Below, piece by piece: positions 23,226 to 36,100 of a stretch of 64,000 nucleotides of DNA. The position numbers were made by a program, and so were the translations under genes. Position 1 is the first letter of the stretch; each line of letters starts with the position of its first letter. Source of the DNA: Stichopus chloronotus. Taxonomy: Eukaryota; Echinodermata; Holothuroidea; Aspidochirotida; Stichopodidae. The stretch is taken from NCBI GenBank assembly GCA_021234535.1, contig CM037835.1, positions 8,990,001-9,054,000 on the forward strand, written 5' to 3'. The notes under the pieces were generated by a model. That model made no database searches, was not told the origin of the DNA, and was given only the letters and a program-made list of their open reading frames with translations.

Positions 23226-26200
23226 GATAATATTTTTGCTGAAAACAGTTGTATCACATATCAAACACGAAAGAATTTTGTATGCCACATAATGCCATAC
23301 ATCAATATAATTTAGAACAAATAATAATTGCCCAATGGCGTCTCATACGCAATGTTAATACATTTTAAGTTAGATTTTCCGTTTTGACACGTACTTATGG
23401 TGAGGGCGCTACATTGAAAATGGCATTTGGGCAAAATCGCCGGTGTTATGCTGTTTACGGCGCTCTACCAGGTCAGCGCGAGATACGGTTGAGCCGAAAT
23501 GCAAAACGTGTTGTTTTGGACTTGGCCAAGTCCAAAACTTAGTAGTTAATACATGCAATATATATACAATCAGTACTATTCGCAAGTGACATGCATTCGT
23601 TGTGAATGACGTTATCCTCGCAATCGCATCAACGATAATAGTAAATATTTCTCTCGGTAATGTAAACAATTCAAAGCAAAATAGATTGCTAATTGAGCCT
23701 TAAAATATCATTGTTTGACTTGTTTTGGACAGGGTTCTCTTCCTTCCCTTACCAATGTGACCTCCAAATAAAATGATAATTGATAAGCGTATTGAAAATA
23801 GGCCTATGGACTACTTCCGCTAGTATTAAGCCTAACACCATACAGTTTGGCAAGTAACAAATTAAGGCTAGGCTAGGCCTATGTCAAACAGTTACTTAGT
23901 CGCAGTTGTAGCGAGCCGTTGTAGACCGAACGGCCTAGATGTCGGTCCAACTCTGGCTATTTCTTCAGAGTTATGTTGGTCAGCAGTGCCACCAGTGCCA
24001 GTAGGCTTGTTCGAATTCAAGTAGTTGCTCAATGTGAGCCATTACTCCTTGGTTTTCATAAGCGAAGGTTCAACTTAAATGTTTGTGGGCCTATATCTAC
24101 TATCGTAGACAATTTTTTTTGGAACCCTTTTCATACGTTGCCAGTATAATACCAAATTTTAGGTTAGAGGATAACATGAAACCCTGCACCCCTTTCCAAT
24201 GTTGTGCTACAGGAGTGAATGTAAACTTTGAACAGTAATCCTACAGCCAACATTGAAAAAGGGAGCAGGGTGTCCTAAGGTATTTTGTCCAAGATTGTAG
24301 GCTACTGCAGTGCTACTTAAATTTAGGATCTGTGACCACATGCCCACAATAGACAGTGATGTGCTTGAATGAACACTTGTACTGTCGTAGTCATAGCCCT
24401 GGTAGCAATAGCGCATACATTGTAGGGTTAGTGTTGTAGTCAAGTCACCACAATCTGAGGACAAGACCGGCACCACCCCTCAAGACCCAGTCCCCATGCG
24501 AGTCCGAGTCACTATCTTCCAAGCTACCTTTAAAGTTGTCTTTTATACTTGTCTGTTAGCTATTATTAAACACTTTCAAAGGATCAGTTATTCATTTTTC
24601 TGTATTATTGTAACAACAAACATTTGTCCAAAAACTTTCCACTCTTATGCAACAGTGGAACTGTGGAAGGTATACAAATCAATAACTAGATGTCTTTTTT
24701 TAAGGACTTTATAAAAAAAATACTCAACTGAAAACAGCATCCAAACTGCTATTTATTCATTGTCAAATTTAATACAATGCTGTGCAAGCTTAAGCAGTTC
24801 AAATGATATGTTTGTTCCATTTGAGGAAGATGAGCATTTCCAACACACAGTTCCAGGTAAGGATGACTTTGTGCTTGATGTGGATTGTGGACACATGATG
24901 ATAATGCCACTTACCAAAGACACACACTATGAGTGAACTACTGACAAAACGACTGCACCTCCATGCCAGATTGAAGACTCATTGTATGTAGTGTACCAGT
25001 AAGATTCCTCCACATAAATGTGATGTATGTTACTATGGAAATACCAGCATTAAAAATGAAGCCACCATTTTGGTCCGGTACCTGGGTACCCGATCAACAT
25101 GAGAGAAAGTGACCTAGTTCGGAGTTTTTAGAATCAATAAAAACACTAAATAATATACATAGGATGCATGCTCTGTCATCCTCAAAGTGACTGCACCTCC
25201 ATGGACTTTCTCTGCAACTGCACCTCCACTACAGATTGGAGGCTGAGTGGACTGAGAAATTTTTTAGAAAAATGAACACAAGAGGCATGCTCAGTCATTC
25301 TCAACATATCTTCATCTCAATGGATGGCGACTGTGACTTTTTAGGGTTTATAGAGTGAGTTTAAATGGGGTGTTGTATTCTGCAGTTACCCTCATTCTGG
25401 TATACAAAAGAAACTAATGCTTCTTCCATTGTTTGGAACTGTACACTTTGTGTGCCTAGAAAATATTATTGAAAATTCAAGTTTTTAGTACATTTTCTGT
25501 CCTTCATTGGTCAACGTATTGTACTGCAGAGTCCATACCATAACAAGGCCAGGCCTTAGTTGAGCCATGGATGTTATTCATGCTCCAAAATGTTTCGTTT
25601 ATGACATTTTAGTTTGAACGTTTGTAGTTTATAACGTGGTTGTGCTGTTGACACTTTTCCTCCCCATGATGCACTCTGCTGGTGATTAGCAATATTGCTT
25701 ACGGCAGTTTGTGCACAACCTAGCTGTAACATTGTCCTTTGTTTTCTGTGACTGTCATGGTTAAATTGGTGGTTCAAAGGTGTGGTAGATATATGGTGTC
25801 TTTGCATAAATCAGTGCATGCACTACAGGGTAGGCTATGAATCCTATCTGAACAGGGAGACAATTATCCAGTATCCCGTGGTACGTAGTCGTGAGTCGAT
25901 GAGTGTCATGAGTTCATAACTGCGTTCTAAGTGCCAGCTACACCATGTGGACGTGATGTGATTTCAATGTAAACTAGGGCCTAAGCATGACCTGCAATAT
26001 ACATTCTTCAAACAATGTCAAAGACAATTATTACCTTATCATTTTTATCTCAATACATTACATGTACTGTATAGAGATATTGTCACGCTAACTCGACATT
26101 CTGATATTCTTTGAAAATGGTGTCAGGGTCTTGATCCATTTTCAATGTATGTCAAACTTCTCCACCAAGTTTCTTTGCATGTAAGCAAAAGATGTGACTT

Positions 26201-26499
26201 GGTACTATGGTACTGTTCATAGAGAAAATCCCATCACTTCCTAGAAGAATTTCTTATGGGAATGATTTGTAAAATGGAACTTAATATGGGAATTTTAAAT
26301 GAGGATGAATCAAAGCCAACCAAAGGGAATGTTTGAGACTCCATTAGTTTCTATGGGACATTCAGTTTGTCCCATATTAGCTTTCCCATTGAAATTACCC
26401 AAATAACGTCTTAATAAAAAATGAAGTGAGTAGGATATCATTATGAGACTCTATAGTAATTGCCTCTGTTATTCTTTTGCTAATGGTGTTGTTGATTTG
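23226..26499. other. Region with no recognised gene
   Basis: A CpG-containing stretch at 23390-23680 has a 40-codon ATG frame (MAFGQNRRCYAVYGALPG) and might be a promoter. An imperfect hairpin lies at 24181-24271. Diverged local duplications with ACTGCACCTCCA occur at about 24950-25320. Confidence 0.5.
24181..24271. repeat. Imperfect hairpin, arms of about 32 bp
   Basis: 24181-24213 pairs with 24240-24271 (CCTGCACCCC.TTCCAATGTT against AACATTGAAAAAGGGAGCAGG) over a 26-base loop. Confidence 0.65.
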
Positions 26500-26996
26500 C
26501 TGAGAAAGCTGTTGCATTGAACTCAAAATTATCCTGTTGATGTATGCTTATTTCCCATTCAGTGAACTCACTGATCATTTTTGCTCCGTATTTACCATGA
26601 AGTACTTAATGTTTTTCAACTTCACGTACTGAACCAACAGTGTGCATAACAGTGTGCATAAAAAAACTTTCTTTTATGAAATTCTTAATGTGAAGCCAAT
26701 ACAACCACTGTTTGATTTCAGGGTGTGAGTTAAAACCTACTTTTAAGTAAGGTATATTTCTCAACTAAGTGTAAATTAACTTGTAACTTGTAGAATGTGT
26801 AGAAAGCAATGAAATTTTGAACTCATTTTTTATATGAGGTTAGCCGTGGCAGTTATTGCTTTCATTTAATCAGTATTTAATGCAACGTTTGAATTTTGTA
26901 TGCTGGTACGCTTGTAAGGTGTATATGAATACCATACTGTAGATGTAATATCATCAGCTGGTTTGCTACTTTGGACTTTTCTCATACAGGACCAAG
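26500..26996 (+). other. Region upstream of RPE coding exon 1
   Basis: AT-rich, ends in the acceptor at 26988-26989. The 5' non-coding exon and promoter were not identified. The most CpG-containing upstream stretch is 23390-23680, which is only a weak candidate. Confidence 0.3.
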
Positions 26997-27130
26997 ATGG
27001 CTCATTCTGCCCATTATGAATGTAAAATTGGACCATCAATTCTAAACTCAGATCTTTCAGCATTGGCCGAAGAAAGTCAAAGAATGTTGGATAGTGGCGC
27101 TGATTATCTCCACTTAGATGTAATGGATGG
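26997..27130 (+). CDS. RPE: RPE coding exon 1
   Basis: Starts at the ATG; the exon itself begins at 26990 after a pyrimidine-rich acceptor ending ATACAG. Encodes residues 1-44 plus two bases of Gly45, including GPSILNSD and HLDVMDG. Donor is GG|GTGAGA, phase 2. Confidence 0.96.
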
Positions 27131-30100
27131 GTGAGATTATATAAATATTGCCTGCGTGTTTACTAACTCAGTGCTTTTCCGAGTCTGCTTGGTAATTATT
27201 CTGTAGATGTTCACACTACTGTAGGTTTGCAATTATTTTTTGCCATAGTTATATTGTGAAGTTTAGGTTGTGCTCTTAACTACTGCACATTTAGCTCATT
27301 TTCTCGAGCTTGCGTTTTCCACTCAGTTTATCGAGCACGCCCAGGCATACCAGCTAACTTTCAGTTGCAAGCCTTACAATTTAAACATTTTTTGGTCTAC
27401 TGTAGCTGCATAGTATTGAAAGATCTTTCCTATGACCAGAGGCTGGAAATGTTAGATTTGCCTACCCTGAGTTATCGCCTGGTAAGGATTGAAGTTTACA
27501 AAATAGTTAGCGGTAAATACGCTGCAGCTGTATCTGTTTCCTGTTGTACAGGACTGGCCTACACATGGAAATCACTATAAAATTTGTAAAAGGAGCTCAA
27601 TGTTAAATGCAGCAAAAATAGCTTCACATATAGAGTTGTGGCCACCAGCTGGTACAACCTCCCAGCAAGCATTGTTAGTCCACCTAATGGAGCAATATTT
27701 GAAAAAAGACTCGATAAGTATTGGAAATAGCTACCTGTTCATTTCAATTATAAGGAAATTATTAAGAAATGCAGTATGCCTCTCTGTTATTCGTACTAGA
27801 AGATGTAGAAAAAGAGCTTGAGTGCCTTCTACCAGAATTTATCTATGCTACATGCTGCTATGTTATGCTGTGATGCTATGCTTAATAGACTGATCTATGC
27901 AAATTATCCTTGTGAGACTCTTTTTAAAAAAAAAATATCTATTGAACATGCTATTCAAATTAAATTACTTGATATCTGCTAGGTTGCTTACACATTCTCA
28001 GATGTCATGTCTGAATCAAAATGAAATATCTTCTTTCTTATTACCAAAGGTTATGTCTTTTTCATTTTGTAGACATTTTGTACCAAACATGACTTTTGGT
28101 CATCCGGTTGTCAAGTGTCTGCGATCCAAGATCAAATCTGCCTTTTTCGGTGAGTGGTACTGCACATTCATTTCATTGTTGGCAGTTTCACCATAAGCAG
28201 TTTCTACCTCTGGTTTTTGTGAGTAAAAGCAGTCCGGGTTAAACCATAATTTTGTCCCAAAATGAAGGACAAAAACATCGCAAAACTCTACTTTTGGTAC
28301 AGAGCATCACGTTTAGTTTCATTTCTCTCTACCAGTTGAATTGGAGATATTACTTTTTTTTTCCTTGTGCAATCTGCATTGTTTTCGTGTTTTCACTAGT
28401 TACACGACCAAGGATGTCAGGAACTAGTTCTGAAATTTCTATCCAGGTAGAAGGCGAACCAACGTACATTGTACGGGTGACAAATGTCAGCATGTATGAG
28501 TAACTAATAACACTCCATTGTCATACCCATACGTAAGACACATGACGTCATATTAACGTTCAAAGCAAAATGTCATGTCATCGCTCCATGACAAACTTGC
28601 AGCCTAAGAGAACTTATATTTTCAAGTATTCAGATAATGGAAACCCAACCATTAAACTGTGGACTTGTACCAGGGTCCAAATTTGAGACGTGATGCACAC
28701 ACTTATTCTCAAAGCCACAGACTCAGAGAAGGTCCCAAATTCAAACCTATCCGGGCACATTGGGCACATTGTCATTTTCCTCATCACCTCAAAACAAACA
28801 AGTTTGCAAAAGTTTGTCACTGAAGGAGAAATGGTATGCTGGGTACATAGTAGAAAAAGAAAATAGTCATAAGATGTGGTTGTACCTTTCAATATATTTT
28901 TTGGCACATTGTGATTTTCCTCATCTACTCAAAACAAACAAGTTTGTGTAAGTTTGTCACCGAAGAATCAGACATTAAAGGTATGAGAGACACAAAGACC
29001 ATCCAAAATGTTAAATTTGGCTAGTTGGCCAGGCCTCAAATAAATTTTACATATTTTGTTATTGAGTGCTTATTGAAGCAAACCTTATTATAATTGAATG
29101 GTAATGTCACTGTTTATCCAACGCTGACACGTATTTTTGTTGTCACTTTCAGATATGCATATGATGGTGTTAAATCCTGAAAAGGTGAGACGAATCTCAT
29201 GAAACAGAGATGTGTATATTTGAAATTGCAGACACCAAAAATTTGATACATAACTTCATGTGTCTGTGAATATGAGTGAAATTGAACTTAAGCTTCAAGT
29301 CCTGTCTATTTGTTATATCGTTGTGTATTAGATCCTGGAAAGGTAAGAGAAATGTCTGTATTAAAAATATTGACGTCGCCTTCTCATCAGCGCAAGCTCC
29401 ACGGTCAGTTGATCATCCGTCATGTCACAATCTCCTGTAATTCAGTAAACTTGTTGTAGAAGACAGAAACAAGAAAAGCATGATAGACATGTATCTAAGC
29501 ACCAATGTGTCCTTTATGGTCATTGACTTTCCATTATTCCAAAAAGTCTAAGTAAAGAATAGAATCAGTCAAAACATTGAAAAAAATAAGACAAATGCGA
29601 TTTTGCTGCGGAAGCCTTCCCTTTTTGCCATGTCCTTTTTACGATCTTTCCTTACAAGTCAGTGTAAAGGTTTCTTTCGTAAATTAAGTCATCTCAACTG
29701 TGAAGGCAAATATGTAACATTTTTGTATAAGAGTTAAGTTTTAAGATTTGAAAGCATAGTGACAGCTTCTTGATCCCATGTAGTCCATGCTTACATATGA
29801 AACTGAACAGTTATATGAAACTGCTTCTTTTATCAGAACTATTGCCACCATTTTGGAAAACGGAAAATGGTTTTAACTTGCATGAAACAGAATTAAAATA
29901 ATGTTGATAGAAATTGTCAGATGGAGGCTAAATGTAAACATTTTTATTTGAATGGTAAATTGTATTCTTGTTGCCCTGCAAAACTGAGTCAGCTAAATTC
30001 TCTTCACTTTGGTCAAAATAGTGTTTTTACCTTTTTTATTGTCAGTGGATTGAGCCAATGGCTGATGCTGGTGGGGACCAGTACACCTTTCATATAGAAG

Positions 30101-33100
30101 CCACAGAGGATCCAGCAGACACCATCAAAAAGATCAAGGACGCTGGAATGAAGGTGAGTAGTCGCTTGCTACCTACCACCTGATACAATTTACAGAGTAT
30201 CATTCCTTGAAAAAATGCACCTTTTGCTCTCAACTGTTAGGATTGGTGGTTTGTCTGTTTTTGGTTTGGGGAGCCTGTGGTCACAACAGGTCAATTGAAT
30301 CATCTTTTGTTCCCAAGAAATCCTCGTTTACTGCACAGGGTGTGTGTAAAACATATGTATAGGGATTGGACAGATGCGTGATCGTGTTTTTCTGCAGAAC
30401 AATTTGTGTTTTCTTATTTAAAGTACATTGGGTATCATTCAAATTTACACAAAATGGTAGAATTTCTGGATTCATAGGAAATCTCAGCTAGCTACAACCG
30501 TGAGTCAATGGGACTTCTACATTGAGTTAACTACCCAAAATAACATCGTTCCAATGATTTATATGAATGCAGTAACACCAAAGATAGCTTAGTGGGAAAG
30601 GCTAGCCTGATGAGTTGGTAGGAAGAAAGTTACTTAATTCACATTCAAATTTGATTTACTTTTTGAAAACATTCAAGAAATAAATCCAAATCTGCCTTAT
30701 TTTCACAGACATTGAAAAAGTACATGAACAGTTCTATTACTTAATCAGATGGTGGCTTCAGTGGCTTATTATCATGTGATTGTGCTGGCTGCAATTACAA
30801 TTGCATTTTTTTCCATTTCCTTCCAAAATTTGATACTTGTGGAGAGAGGTGTGTAGCGCTTTGTAGCTGCTCTCACAGGCTCTCTCTAGTCTGCTTGATT
30901 TTGCTGTGTCTATCTGATTTAGTTGCTCAAGTTTCATATCATCTGATTGGATATGTTCTCTAGACCAGAACTAAGTGCTTTGGAGAGATGGAAACTCTAA
31001 CATTTTCTTGCATTTTTGGACTGATTTTGTTAACAAACTTGTCTCAAATTTCTGCTAGTCAGCATTGGAACAGTACACCCAGCTACACAGTCCATTCACT
31101 GCCAACTAGGGCCTTTCAAGCTGTGCAGTCATCCGAGTGTCCCTTTGGACTTAAGACGGGACATGCTATTGTTCCTTGGTCGAAGTCTCTTTGCTCTTTT
31201 CACACAACCATGACTCCTGGTATTATTCTGTATTCAGCAGCTCTTCTTCACAGTTTGTGTCCTTACTATACAACTGATGAATGCCCACTGGATATTAGAA
31301 CCTGTCTAAGAATTCAGTCTCTTGAACTACAATGTAAACCATGCACTGTACATATACTACAGCAAGTTTCCAGTAGGCAGCCATGTTCACGATCTTGGAA
31401 GTTTGGAAAAAGGAAGAAATGTAGGAAACGAGGGAAAAGAGGCGGCAGGCGGGTCAACTCTTACCAGTCAATTCCTGTCATCTCCCTCGCTAGATGTCCA
31501 CTACCTCATAACAAGCAGTCTTGAAGATCAAACATCATACAGCTTCCCACTGAATCGATCAATTCTCATCGAAGTCATGTCAATGGGAAAAACTCCCATT
31601 CTCAACATCCCTATGTTAAGGTTGGTCATTGGAATGCTCGTTCGATGAACAATAAAACCACCTCTCTTTGTGATCTCATATTGGACAATGACCTGGATAT
31701 TATGATTATCACTGAATCGTGGCTAAGAGGCGACTACCGTGACGATCCCATCATTGCAGATATTAACACAACATTACCAAATTTTCTTGTCACTCATGTC
31801 CATCGGCAGTCCCGTGGTGGCGGAATATGTGTCATTTATCGTTCTAATCTTCTGGTCACTGTTATAAATGACACGTACAACTTTGCAACGTTTGAGATCA
31901 TGAACATAGTGGTCCGTGTCTCCCCAGCGACAGTTTTTAAATTATACGCCATTTACAGACCACCCCCTTCAGCAAAGAACAAACTCTCTTTCGATGGGTT
32001 TGTGCGTGACTTCTTCACTTTGCTTGAATCCGTTACAGTTGATAGTCTTCAACCTATATTGATTGGGGATTTCAACATCCATGTTGACAATAGTAACAAC
32101 AAAGATTCTATGGCATTTCTTGACTTATTGTATTCAGCAAGGTTGATACAACATGTCAGTGTGTCAACTCATCAAGCTGGACATACCCTTGATCTCGTAA
32201 TCACACGGAAGAATGGTCATCCACTTCTCAGCACATCCTGCATCTCTGGACTACCATCTGATCACAATGCTGTAATCTGCACCTTGGACTTTGCTCGCCC
32301 TCCAACTTCTAAGAAATTGATTAAGTGCCACAAAATTAAAGATATTGATTTAGATCAGTTCCGTACTGATCTAATCTGTTCCCTTGCTGAATGCCCTGAA
32401 AATTCTAGTCCCTCAGATCTTGTAGAGCATTAAAATGCAGTTTTGCACAGCTTATTGGATAGGCACGCCCCTGAGAAACGTGTCTTTGTGTCCCTTCGAC
32501 CCTATGCACCTTGGTATGACGAGAAAGTCAAAGAAGCAAAACGTGAGAAACGCCGTGCTGAGCGACGGTTAGCTAAAACTGATAATACAACTAATAGACA
32601 GATATATAAAGATAAATGTTCATCTTATAACAACATCTTATCCCAATCCAAAGCTTGTCATCTAAACACGGAAGTGGAACAACTTGATAACAAAGGTCTC
32701 TTTCGGTTGATGAACAAGTTAACCTCTTATTCGTCCAAACAAAGTCTTCCTAATTGTGAATCTGATGAGAAGTTAGCCAATGATTTTGCAATGTTCTTTC
32801 ATTCTAAGGTTCAGAATATTGTGAGTAGACTGGATAGCGGTGGAATGGATTCTGAAGTTCTGTTACATGTTGTGACCCACAGGACTTTCTCAGAGTTTGC
32901 CCCTGTATCTGAGAATGATATACTTTGAATCATAAAGGAGAGCCCTTCAAAATCCTGTCGACTGGATCCAGCTCCTACGTGGCTCATCAAAAAATGTCTT
33001 GAAGAGCTGGTATCATTTATAACCAAACTCGTGAACTCTTTACTTTCAACTGGGGTCGTGCCATCGCCATTCAAGACTTCCCATATCACTCCCATCTTAA

Positions 33101-36100
33101 AGAAAACACAACTTGATGCAGATAACCTGGCTAACTATAGACCAATCGCTAATCAGATGTTTCTGGCTAAAATCTTGGAGAGGGTTGTCGCTACCCAGCT
33201 ACGAAACTATCTTCATGATAATCTCTTCCCCACCATGCAGTCGGCGTACCGTGAAAACCATTCAACGGAGACTGCCCTCTTGAAGGTTTGCAACGACATC
33301 CTGCTTGCTTTGGACAGTGGACATGAGGCCATCTTAGTGCTACTTGACTACTCTGCAGCTTTTGATACGATCGATCACATTACAATAATCCAACGCTTCC
33401 GCAATATCTATGGCATAGATGGCATCCCTCTGCAGTGGCTAAGTTCCTATCTCGAGCACCGAAAACAAATAGTTGTCATCAATGACGCTCGATCTGATGA
33501 ATACCCCCTTACTTGGGGAGTGCCTCAGGGCTCAGTCATGGGGCCATTAGATTTCATCTTATATACTGGTCTTTTAAGCCAAATCATCTCTGCCCATAAA
33601 GGTGTTCACCACATGCTTTATGCGGATGACACTCAACTATATGTTATCATCCAACGTGACACTTTGGCATGTGGCATGTCAACGATGGAAGACTGCGTGA
33701 AGGACGTAAAGCTCTGGGCCAGCAGTAACAATCTTCAGCTCAATGGTGATAAGACTGAACTCATTCACATAACCTCTCAATTTCGCAAACGCTCCGAATC
33801 CCCAATACTCAATGTTGATGGCTCAATAATAAAATCGTCTGCCTCTACTAGGGATCTCGGTGTCACTCTCGACAACTCTTTAAACCTAAAAGAACATATT
33901 CGCAAAGTCTGCCGTGCTGCAACTTTCGGAATCTACAGAATTGGTAAAATCCGTAAATACCTCAATCAAAGTTCCACCGAGCATCTCGTCAATGCCCTTG
34001 TCACCTCACACCTGGACTACTGTAACAGTTTGCTGATTAACTTGCCTGCTGCTGATCTTGCCCAACTCCAACACATTCAGAACACTGCTGCTCGCCTCAT
34101 CACTCGAACCAGAAAACACGATCACATTGCACCCGTCTTTCGTTCACTTCACTGGCTCCAGATTCCCCAGCGCATTCAGTTCAAGATCCTTCTACTCACT
34201 TACAAAGTCATCAACAACCAAGCTCCTTCATACATATCTGAACTGATTGCACCCAGATCTCTCACCCGTATGAATCTTCGTTCCTCATCAAAATCTACAC
34301 TTGCACCTGGTCCTCGGACCCACACCCGTTATGGGGACCGCGCATTTTCTGTTTGTGCTCCCTTCCTTTGGAACAATCTTCCCGCCTTCATCCAACATGC
34401 TCCAACTACAAACAGCTTTAAACAGTTACTCAAGACTTACTTATTTCGCACTCTTCAGTAATCATTTTCACATCAGAATAGTATTTCTTGTAATTATGTA
34501 ATTGTATCTTATCTCTTATACAATATTTACGTTATAGTTTGCCTTATTTTGTACTTGTAAAGCGCTTAGAAACAATATGTCTTAAGCGCTATATAAATGT
34601 GAATTATTATTATTATTATACTTTCTTCAGTTCTCAGAATGGCACATTTGTGCAGTTCCTCCATAAGAGATATCAGTCCAGTGTTCTCCCAGCCCCATGC
34701 TCTCAGTCTAAGTCATTCTGTGTACTGTATATGTTACTTATCATGATAGGGGCCATTATAACCTCAGCACTGTTTTAACTGTCAGAGGTGTTCTTCAACA
34801 TCCATCAAACAGACTTTTATCTCAAAAACAATTGGTTTAAGTCCTTGTAGTTTTCTCCGCAGAAATTTTTTTCTTTCCAATCTAAAATTGCATGAATTTA
34901 ATGACATAACTTCTTTTGAAACTAGGCGAATTGCATGTGTTTGCGATTCATTCGACATTTAAAGTCATTCCAACATTCAACCCCCTCTTAGGTTGGCATC
35001 GGCTTGAAGCCAAAGACTCCGGTGGAGGCGGTATTTCCGTTTGTGGAAGATGTTGACATGGTGCTCATTATGACTGTGGAACCTGGATTTGGAGGCCAGT
35101 CTTTCATGGAAGACATGATGCCAAAGGTATTGTGTCATGAGCACTGAAATGTTATCCTTAGTTTACTCCCAGTTCTAAATCTAGGAGAGGCAAAAATTCC
35201 CAGTAGATACTCACAGCTGATTTTAGTGTAACTTTGGAACTTAAAAAACCATGCACTTTTAATCCAGTTGCTAACTTGGTAGAAGTTATTGAATATTTTT
35301 TCAAGCAAATTACCACCTTGGGGTATCTCTCAGATATACCAGATTCACTATGATGTACGAGAAATTTTCATATGTAACATAATCTATTCCGCCATTTGAG
35401 GATCGGTGGGATGCGATGAGGGCTCAGATAGGGCTCCTCTCTCATCGATCCGTCTGTCTCACATTTCCAAGTTTTAGGAGAAGAATTATGTGAATGAATG
35501 TTGTTTCAATTTAATTCTAGGTGCAAGCTTTGAGAGCCAAGTACAAGTCATTAGATATCGAGGTTGATGGCGGTCTCAGTCCTTCAACTATTCATAAAGC
35601 AGCAGAGGTATGTAGACAATATTAAAGAGAGTCACTGGTAACAGTAATCATCATCTTTTATTTCCTCGCAACTTTATATTCTCATATTTTTCGCACCCTT
35701 CCACCAACTTGCTTTGCACCTCTATATTAACTTCTGAACACTGGTCCAAGCAACCAGCTCATCTGTGTCACAGGCGAGGGGACGCTCAGAATCAATCGTC
35801 TTTCGTCTTGTTATCAAACTTGCTCACATTTCAAACAACAGAAACCTATTGGTGCAAACGTGTCAATTCTCGTACCGTTATTTTGCGTGGCATGGAAGTG
35901 GTGCTGCAAAGGAAGATTTTACCCTGTCAAACAGAGTAAGAATGGTTTTGTGTGACCTGGCATGTGAAGCACTACCTTTTTTGTTCATGTCCCAGGCCGG
36001 AGCGAACATGATTGTGTCAGGCAGTGCCGTCGTAAAGAGCCCTAACCCCAAGGAGGTCATCACTAAACTGAGAGGCTGCGTGGAGGAATGGATCATGAAA

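Noticed and set aside
23420..23542. 40-codon ATG frame in a CpG-containing stretch
   Set aside because: Too short and without splice or homology support; noted only as part of a possible promoter region.
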